Source: JACPYF01 sp947085845 (lineage in GTDB: Bacteria > Patescibacteriota > Saccharimonadia > Saccharimonadales > Saccharimonadaceae). Taken from it: a stretch of 64,000 nt of DNA. Under the pieces are notes generated by a model. It ran no database searches, had not been told where the DNA came from, and worked only from the letters and a program-made list of their open reading frames with translations. Of the stretch, positions 58,986 to 64,000 are shown one piece after another. Position 1 is the first letter of the stretch; each line of letters opens with the position of its first letter. The DNA lies in assembly GCA_947085845.1 (NCBI GenBank), contig CAMTXO010000001.1, positions 1 to 64,000 of the forward strand. The letters are read 5' to 3'. The position numbers and the translations under genes were made by a program.

Positions 58986-59378
58986 CTACTTTAAACGATC
59001 TAGCTGACCGCGGTTTTTTACTATATCTTTGTAGTTGTACTGAATATCTAGGGCTTTTTGGCACCAACGCTGCACATCCTCGGCATTTATCTGATCTGGG
59101 CTAGTGTAGCGAGCTTCGGCGGCTTTGAATGAGCCTTCGTTCGCTAAACCTGGCTCGTCAAACGCCTGGCCGCTCCAAAATAGCAGTCGCACGCAGTTTT
59201 TTAGCACATCATAGCCAGCAATAGGGTTGCCCTCGCTAAACCACACCGGCGCACCGTGCCATATCTTGCTGTCAGTTTTGCCGTCTAAAACTTTTTGTAT
59301 TTCAGCTGCCAATATATCGCAAATATCGCGATTAGTTTCATCCTGAGATTTGTTGTAGGCTACAATATCTTTATTCAT
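58986..59378 (-). CDS. DUF1801 (YdhG-like) protein
   Basis: 130 residues. DSKIWHGAPVWFSEGNPIAG, NCVRLLFWSGQAFDEPGL and GSFKAAEARYTSPDQI match the DUF1801 fold, related to frataxin-like YdhG proteins of unknown role. Followed after 5 bases by the DUF1653 gene, forming a two-gene unit. Confidence 0.82.
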   Translation of the reverse strand: MNKDIVAYNKSQDETNRDICDILAAEIQKVLDGKTDSKIWHGAPVWFSEGNPIAGYDVLKNCVRLLFWSGQAFDEPGLANEGSFKAAEARYTSPDQINAEDVQRWCQKALDIQYNYKDIVKNRGQLDRLK

Positions 59379-59390
59379 ATTTATATTGTA
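59379..59390 (-). promoter_or_regulatory. -10 box for a leaderless DUF1801 mRNA
   Basis: TACAAT (reverse of 59385-59390) lies 6 nt before the ATG at 59378; no Shine-Dalgarno. Confidence 0.45.
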
Positions 59391-59475
59391 CTACACAGCA
59401 TGTAATATAGACTTTTATATATAAATATGCTAAAATATACTCTATTCTTTGTTCAATCCAAAAAGGGGAGAAGAG

Positions 59476-59973
59476 ATGTATCGTTTTTGGGAAAAACCCA
59501 AGACCGACCAAGGAAGGCGTAGTATTTATATCGTTCGAAGCGTCAACCCGCTTTGGGCGTTCAACTACATCATCGGCAACAACGAACCAGTATCTGATCT
59601 CAGGGAAGAGTTGAGTTACATTCTCGGACACCTTGAGATGCAAGTACCTACTGGTCCAGTGCTGATCGTCGATAGCCGTGCAGATGGCACTGTGCACACT
59701 ATCGATGCAATCAAAGACAGGCTAGATAGCCGTGAGCTAGAAGTGCATTCAGATTGGGCAGTACCAGTCAATGCATCTATCGAAGCATGGCTGAACTGGA
59801 TATCGATGTGTACAAAAAACACCGAGCCAGATGTCACAATCGTCAGTGTTGTCGACCAGTTGACGTTTGACAAGTGGTGCAAAGAGCTTGCTCTAGCACA
59901 GTCACTAGACGAACCGTCGACAATTTTGCGAGCACTCTCGGACAAAAAAGACCGAGTCGACTGTCTCGCATAA
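59476..59973 (+). CDS. Uncharacterised 165-residue protein with atypical codon use
   Basis: Start at ATG 59476 behind AGGGGAG. RFWEKPKTDQGRRSIYIVRS and LGHLEMQVPTGPVLIVDSRA suggest a compact alpha/beta fold; not recognised. Codon use is richer in C-ending codons (GTC, ATC, GAC) than the host genes, similar to the genes at 51622, 60135 and 63446. Ends at a strong terminator. Confidence 0.6.
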   Translation: MYRFWEKPKTDQGRRSIYIVRSVNPLWAFNYIIGNNEPVSDLREELSYILGHLEMQVPTGPVLIVDSRADGTVHTIDAIKDRLDSRELEVHSDWAVPVNASIEAWLNWISMCTKNTEPDVTIVSVVDQLTFDKWCKELALAQSLDEPSTILRALSDKKDRVDCLA

Positions 59974-59974
59974 C

Positions 59975-60010
59975 AAGCCGCTGTCCCGTAAAAAGGACAG
60001 CGGCTTTTCA
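59975..60010 (+). terminator. Strong intrinsic terminator
   Basis: AAGCCGCTGTCC (59975-59986) pairs perfectly with GGACAGCGGCTT (59995-60006), 12 bp with an 8-nt loop, followed by TTTTCA. Confidence 0.9.
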
Positions 60011-60021
60011 CTTTTGATCAA

Positions 60022-60050
60022 TTGACAATTTTTATGTTGATTGTTTAAAT
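60022..60050 (+). promoter_or_regulatory. Promoter of the 60135 gene
   Basis: TTGACA at 60022-60027, 17-nt spacer, TTAAAT at 60045-60050 (four of six -10 bases). Confidence 0.5.
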
Positions 60051-60069
60051 AATGTAACTTGTACGTTCT

Positions 60070-60087
60070 CGAGCATGTCTATGCTCG
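60070..60087 (+). promoter_or_regulatory. 5' leader hairpin
   Basis: CGAGCAT (60070-60076) and ATGCTCG (60081-60087) form a perfect 7-bp stem with a GTCT loop about 50 nt before the start codon. No T-run, so probably a stability or binding element. Confidence 0.5.
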
Positions 60088-60134
60088 GACAAACCGAGTG
60101 AACTTTGACAAGCTATATCAAAAAGAAGGTGAAG

Positions 60135-60434
60135 ATGTTCGTTCAAATCGCAACGGTCAGCTCGACATTCTACCAGATTGGTGGATTTCTGACTCTTGCT
60201 GGATGTTTGCTCGCTGGAATTCCGGTACTTGGAATAATCGCATATAGGCCTATCTACGGCATGTTGGCGGCTTTCGGCTTCATCGTGCTGTTTATCTGCG
60301 CCATTGCGTCAGGTGACTACGAGTTCGCACTTCTGGTTGGGATCATCGGGGGAATCATGATTGTGCTCCTCATACAGGAGATAGTGAGGATTTCTAAAGA
60401 ATACGATGAAAAAAATCAACCTGACAAGCTTTGA
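60135..60434 (+). CDS. Small membrane protein
   Basis: 99 residues from ATG 60135, with AGAAGGTGAAG upstream. Three hydrophobic segments (FYQIGGFLTLAGCLLAGIPV, MLAAFGFIVLFICAIASG, LLVGIIGGIMIVLLIQEIV) and a charged C-terminal tail. Not recognised. Codon use is atypical for the window. Confidence 0.6.
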   Translation: MFVQIATVSSTFYQIGGFLTLAGCLLAGIPVLGIIAYRPIYGMLAAFGFIVLFICAIASGDYEFALLVGIIGGIMIVLLIQEIVRISKEYDEKNQPDKL

Positions 60435-60492
60435 TGCTTGGTGGGGTTAAGGATAGTGTCTAGTATACTAACCTTAGCCCCACCTTCAAAGC
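60429..60492. repeat. Long imperfect inverted repeat
   Basis: GGTGGGGTTAAGG (60440-60452) pairs with CCTTAGCCCCACC (60472-60484) except one position; GCTTTGA (60429-60435) pairs with TCAAAGC (60486-60492) just outside. The loop contains the palindrome TAGTATACTA. No T-run follows. It includes the stop codon of the small membrane protein gene. Confidence 0.7.
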
Positions 60493-60640
60493 AAGCTATA
60501 CCTTCATAATTTCAATATATCCTGTCAAACCAAGCCGACCACGTTGTCGGCTTTTTAAATCGTAAAAAATACGTCAACAAACAGCGAATACAGGCGTATA
60601 ATTGTAGTAAGTAAAGTGTGAGGGGAAAATACACATAGTT

Positions 60641-62041
60641 ATGGCGCAAGCTTTATATAGAAAATATCGCTCTACATCACTGGCAGAAATAGTGGGTCAA
60701 ACCCATATTACTGATATATTGGGGCGGGCAATTAGCAGCGGACACATCAACCACGCCTATTTGTTGACTGGCCCACGCGGAGTAGGGAAGACCTCCATTG
60801 CACGTATATTGGCGCATGAAATCAACAAACTACCATATACCGCCGATATGAACCTGGACATTATTGAGATAGACGCTGCTAGCAATAACGGGGTAGAAGA
60901 CGTGCGCGACCTACGCGAAAAAGTAACAATAGCCCCTGTTGCAGCCGATAAAAAGATATATATTATCGACGAGGTGCATATGCTCAGTAAACCTGCATTT
61001 AACGCGCTGTTAAAAACTCTTGAGGAACCGCCAGAACATGTGGTGTTCATATTAGCCACCACAGAAGTCCACAAACTACCAGACACTATATTGAGCCGTA
61101 CACAACGTTTTCATTTTCGTCCAATTGCAGCCGATGCTATGACTGATCATTTAGCCAAAATTGCTAAAAAAGAAAAGATAGATATAGAAAAAGATGCTCT
61201 GGAGCTTATAGCCGAAAGAGCTAGCGGTAGCTTCCGTGACGGCATATCGCTGTTAGATCAGTTGCGTAACCTCAGTGACGGTAAAATAACTGCCAAAATG
61301 ATAGAAGAAACACTAGGCCTGGCGCCAAAGAGAAGCGTCGATGAACTGATAGATCACATAACAAACCATCGATTAGGGGCAGCAGTTGAACTAACCGACA
61401 GTCTAGAGCAAAACGGCATATCTCCTGTTGTACTGGTCAATCAGCTCACTTCCAGCTTGCGATCATACGTAACAACACACCCAGAGCTCATATCGCTGAT
61501 AGACGAACTGATTGATGTCACCAAGTCACACGACCCACAGCTAAAGCTCTTAGCGGTCATTGCCAAAGCCGCCAGCAAAGAAGCCCCTACAGAAAAGCCA
61601 CATAAAAGCACCGTCGCACTTAGTGCACCCGAACCTGTCATCGCAGTCAAAGCTCCAGAAAAAGTAATTCAAAAAGTCGTGAAGGCAGAAGAAGCAAAGA
61701 GTGCGGTCAAAGTAGACGACACTGCACCAAAAACAATTGACTGGCCAAAGCTGCTAGAGCAACTTCGCACAGAAAACCCACCACTGTACAGCGTGATGCA
61801 AAAAGCGCAAACATCGTATAGCAAAGGCGAGCTACAAATCAAATTTGGCTTTAAACTGCATCAAACAAAACTCGAGAAAGGCCGGTATCGTCAAATGTTA
61901 ATAGATTTTTTGCACAAAAACTTAGACTTTATCCCCACAATCTCCACATCTGTTGGCAAGTTACCCACTGGCGACAAACCAGTCTCTTCGATTACTGCTA
62001 TTATGGGTGGAGGAGAAGAAGTGAATGTCAGCCAAAGCTAG
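60641..62041 (+). CDS. dnaX: DNA polymerase III gamma/tau subunit
   Basis: 466 residues. QALYRKYRSTSLAEIVGQTH, Walker A GPRGVGKTSIARILAHEI, Walker B IYIIDEVHMLSKPAFNALLK, and TILSRTQRFHFRPI (sensor/SRC). The zinc module with four Cys found in most DnaX is missing: the segment after Walker A is short and Cys-free. A Lys/Pro/Ala-rich linker and a C-terminal domain (about residues 365-466) resemble a tau-like tail. Clamp loader with HolB. AGGGG lies upstream. It overlaps dnaB by 17 bases. Confidence 0.95.
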   Translation: MAQALYRKYRSTSLAEIVGQTHITDILGRAISSGHINHAYLLTGPRGVGKTSIARILAHEINKLPYTADMNLDIIEIDAASNNGVEDVRDLREKVTIAPVAADKKIYIIDEVHMLSKPAFNALLKTLEEPPEHVVFILATTEVHKLPDTILSRTQRFHFRPIAADAMTDHLAKIAKKEKIDIEKDALELIAERASGSFRDGISLLDQLRNLSDGKITAKMIEETLGLAPKRSVDELIDHITNHRLGAAVELTDSLEQNGISPVVLVNQLTSSLRSYVTTHPELISLIDELIDVTKSHDPQLKLLAVIAKAASKEAPTEKPHKSTVALSAPEPVIAVKAPEKVIQKVVKAEEAKSAVKVDDTAPKTIDWPKLLEQLRTENPPLYSVMQKAQTSYSKGELQIKFGFKLHQTKLEKGRYRQMLIDFLHKNLDFIPTISTSVGKLPTGDKPVSSITAIMGGGEEVNVSQS

Positions 62042-63377
62042 TGCGAACCTAAAAATTCCACCCCAAAATTTAGATGCCGAGAAAAGCCTGCTAGGTGCAG
62101 TGCTGATTGATGACAATGTGCTCGCGGATGTCAGCGACAAACTAAAGCCAATGGACTTTTACGAAAAAAGTCACGAGACAATCTTTGCTTCTATGATGCG
62201 TTTGTATGAAAAACACAAACCAGTCGACCTACTGACACTGAGCGATGATTTGCAGTCTAAAAGCCAGCTTGAAACCGTCGGTGGTTCGTCATTTTTAACT
62301 GAACTAACAAATTATGTACCAACTGCTGCGCACGCTGCAGCATATGCAGATATGATACGCGGAAAAGCCGTTCGTCGCCGACTAATCAAAGCCAGCGCTG
62401 AACTAGCCGAGCTCGGCTATGACGAAGATAAGAGTATCGAAGAGCTTTTGGGTCAGGCGGAATCTGATCTCTTTTCTGTTTCAGACGCTAGCTTGAAACA
62501 AGATCTCGTTAGTCTTGAGTCTATACTTGCCGAAAGTTTCGACCGTATAGAAGAACTGCACCGCAACAAGGGTAGTCTACGTGGAGTTGCAACAGGATAC
62601 AAAGATTTCGATGCAAAAACAGCAGGTTTGCAGAAATCAGATCTATTGATTTTAGCTGCACGACCTGCAATGGGTAAATCCACTTTCGTATCAAATTTGG
62701 CATACAACGTGGCATCGCAGCAAAAAAAAGCTGTGCTTTTTTTCAGCTTAGAGATGAGTAAAGACCAGCTAGTTGACCGTATGCTTGCAGACGTTAGTGG
62801 AGTTGATGCTTTTAATATTCGTACAGGAAACCTTAGCGAAAGCGACTTCGGCAAACTATCTGATGCTATGGGTGAAATGGCAGAAGCACCGATATTTATC
62901 GACGACACGCCAGGTATGAGTGTGCTCGAAATGCGTACAAAAGCCCGTCGTGAAGCTCATAATCAGCCTCTTGGACTGATAGTAATTGACTATTTACAGC
63001 TGATGCAAGGTAGCGGACGAAACAACAGTGATAACCGCGTACAAGAGGTTAGTGAAATCTCGCGTGGTCTCAAACTAATTGCTCGTGAACTAGACGTACC
63101 AGTGATTGCACTGTCACAATTGAGCCGTTCTGTAGAATCACGCCACCCGCAAATCCCTCAACTAGCTGATTTACGTGAATCTGGATCTATCGAGCAAGAT
63201 GCCGACCTCGTAATGTTTTTGTATCGCGAAGATTATTACAACCCAGAAACAGACAATCAGCACATAACCGACCTCATAATTGCAAAACATCGTAACGGCC
63301 CAACGGGCAAAATTCAATTGTACTTCCACCCAGAGCGACTGCGCTTTATGTCCCTCGACCGCAAAGTCAAAGATTAG
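62025..63377 (+). CDS. dnaB: Replicative DNA helicase DnaB
   Basis: 450 residues. The N-terminal domain has PPQNLDAEKSLLGAVLIDDN and TVGGSSFLTELTNYVPTAAH. The RecA-like domain has Walker A LAARPAMGKSTFVSNLAYNV, LGLIVIDYLQLMQG (Walker B), VIALSQLSRSVESR and DLRESGSIEQDADLVMFLYR. It unwinds DNA at the replication fork. Start ATG 62025 lies after GGAGGAGAAG inside the end of dnaX. Confidence 0.98.
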   Translation: MSAKASANLKIPPQNLDAEKSLLGAVLIDDNVLADVSDKLKPMDFYEKSHETIFASMMRLYEKHKPVDLLTLSDDLQSKSQLETVGGSSFLTELTNYVPTAAHAAAYADMIRGKAVRRRLIKASAELAELGYDEDKSIEELLGQAESDLFSVSDASLKQDLVSLESILAESFDRIEELHRNKGSLRGVATGYKDFDAKTAGLQKSDLLILAARPAMGKSTFVSNLAYNVASQQKKAVLFFSLEMSKDQLVDRMLADVSGVDAFNIRTGNLSESDFGKLSDAMGEMAEAPIFIDDTPGMSVLEMRTKARREAHNQPLGLIVIDYLQLMQGSGRNNSDNRVQEVSEISRGLKLIARELDVPVIALSQLSRSVESRHPQIPQLADLRESGSIEQDADLVMFLYREDYYNPETDNQHITDLIIAKHRNGPTGKIQLYFHPERLRFMSLDRKVKD

Positions 63378-63407
63378 TTGACAATTTACTTATAAATATG
63401 GTATTAT
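63378..63407 (+). promoter_or_regulatory. Promoter of the 63446 gene
   Basis: TTGACA at 63378-63383, directly after the dnaB stop codon, 18-nt spacer, TATTAT at 63402-63407. Confidence 0.65.
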
Positions 63408-63445
63408 ACTAATAATCCTAATCGATTAACGAAAGTGAGAAAGGG

Positions 63446-63745
63446 ATGCACACAATACCGGCGTGGGAAACATACTCGCTACTATCCCTCCACTACGTAG
63501 TACTTCTACTAGTGGTAAGGGCGTTCGTACGAGGAGGCTCTCAGTTAAATAGCGGTAAATTGCTATTTCTTTGGGTCTACTTCATCGCAGCTGTGATTTT
63601 TCTTTCATGTGTCATCGTAAGCGCTAAAGACCCAGCGGTGGTCATTACCCTTATGATCATTCCCGCAATCGTCTTCGTTTTATTCCTTATGAAAACACTT
63701 TTCTATGAGGTGAAAAACCAAGTCGATGAAAATCAGCATCGGTAA
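63446..63745 (+). CDS. Small membrane protein
   Basis: 99 residues, with GAGAAAGGG directly before the ATG. Three hydrophobic segments (LHYVVLLLVVRAFV, LFLWVYFIAAVIFLSCVIVS, VITLMIIPAIVFVLFLMKTL). Same size, topology and atypical codon use as the protein at 60135, but no clear sequence identity by eye. Own promoter and strong terminator. Confidence 0.6.
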   Translation: MHTIPAWETYSLLSLHYVVLLLVVRAFVRGGSQLNSGKLLFLWVYFIAAVIFLSCVIVSAKDPAVVITLMIIPAIVFVLFLMKTLFYEVKNQVDENQHR

Positions 63746-63747
63746 AA

Positions 63748-63790
63748 AAGTACTAGAGAGCCTTCGGGCTCTCTAGTACTTCAATTTTTT
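63748..63790 (+). terminator. Very strong intrinsic terminator
   Basis: A perfect 15-bp stem (63748-63762 with 63767-63781) capped by a TTCG tetraloop and followed closely by a run of T. Confidence 0.93.
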
Positions 63791-63796
63791 TAGCAT

Positions 63797-64000
63797 ATGA
63801 CAGAAATAATCAAAGACACAACAGATCAAGAGCAACGCATCCAATATGCAACTTTCTTAGAATTGGCAGAAACAGAATCCGATCCATCACTACAGTCTGA
63901 TTTATTGCTAGCACATCGTTTTGCCGAGCATATACAAGAATTTGGAGGGCAAGCATTAGTTGTTGGTGGTTTTGCTCGGGATATGACTCTGAGTATTGCT
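63797..64000 (+). CDS. CCA-adding / poly(A) polymerase-type nucleotidyltransferase (5' part)
   Basis: ATG at 63797; 68 codons are visible before the window ends. After a helical N-terminal stretch, QALVVGGFARDMTL is the start of the class II nucleotidyltransferase head domain (GG followed by RD). The full protein would add CCA to tRNAs or a related tail. The four tRNAs here already encode CCA, so a repair role is likely. Confidence 0.75.
   Translation, partial: MTEIIKDTTDQEQRIQYATFLELAETESDPSLQSDLLLAHRFAEHIQEFGGQALVVGGFARDMTLSIA

Noticed and set aside
61160..61175. A-rich run in dnaX (AAAAAAG) as a possible programmed -1 frameshift giving a gamma form
   Set aside because: The reading phase is T-AAA-AAA-G, not A-AAA-AAG, so the tRNAs could not re-pair in the -1 frame at the first position.

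Overview
The window looks like a chromosome segment of a Candidate Phyla Radiation (Patescibacteria) bacterium, most likely Saccharibacteria (TM7). Several features point that way. The S10-spc-alpha ribosomal gene block lacks rpmD (L30). Proteins are small, packed tightly and close to the minimum for their families. Two histidine kinases have many membrane spans. Typical CPR conserved hypotheticals are present, and there are almost no biosynthetic pathways. UGA is a normal stop here (for example the genes ending at 57542 and 49112), which argues against the UGA-recoding Gracilibacteria/Absconditabacteria. The lineage call is inference from gene content; no 16S rRNA gene is present.

Layout. 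1-14.9 kb: ribosomal super-operon from rplC (cut by the window edge) to rpsI with secY, infA and rpoA, interrupted by one 307-codon unknown gene and closed by a strong bidirectional terminator. 15-16.2 kb: a GH63-like glycosidase on the minus strand. 16.2-21.2 kb: an operon (ATP-grasp-like protein, M20 peptidase, trpS, RluA-type pseudouridine synthase, DNA polymerase III delta prime) behind what reads as a classical Trp-codon transcription attenuator. 21.2-23 kb: L33, tRNA-Thr x2, tRNA-Tyr, a NUDIX enzyme and a TPR protein. 23-27.4 kb: a minus-strand alpha-glucan cluster (GT4, GH57, GH15). 27.5-39.7 kb: two histidine kinases, a metallopeptidase, a P-loop kinase, tRNA-Trp, a GyrI-like protein, a dihydroorotate dehydrogenase, a GT2 glycosyltransferase, a GNAT-membrane fusion and prs. 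39.8-45.4 kb: secE-nusG, three envelope proteins with proline-rich tails and one membrane anchor each, then rplK and rplA. 45.4-50.2 kb: a pyrimidine/folate cluster (divergent ThyA, DHFR, a deaminase with an extra domain, two nucleotidyltransferases, two HIT proteins). 50.3-51.5 kb: L10 leader, rplJ, rplL. 51.6-60.6 kb: an accessory-like stretch with small ORFans, an orphan type IIG/ISP-like restriction-modification enzyme, a zeta-like kinase coupled to a 51-residue basic protein, and VOC, DUF1653 and DUF1801 proteins. 60.6-64 kb: dnaX, dnaB, a small membrane protein and the start of a CCA-adding-type nucleotidyltransferase.

Two expression modes are visible. Ribosomal and replication genes carry AGGAG-type ribosome binding sites and 1-4 nt overlaps. 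At least fourteen single genes or operon heads instead have a -10 box only 5-10 nt before the start codon and no Shine-Dalgarno, so they are predicted to give leaderless mRNAs. The same geometry starts a 24-codon leader peptide in the attenuator at 16.2 kb, the most interesting single element of the window. No gap between genes exceeds about 300 bases. No CRISPR array, insertion sequence, prophage or rRNA gene was seen.
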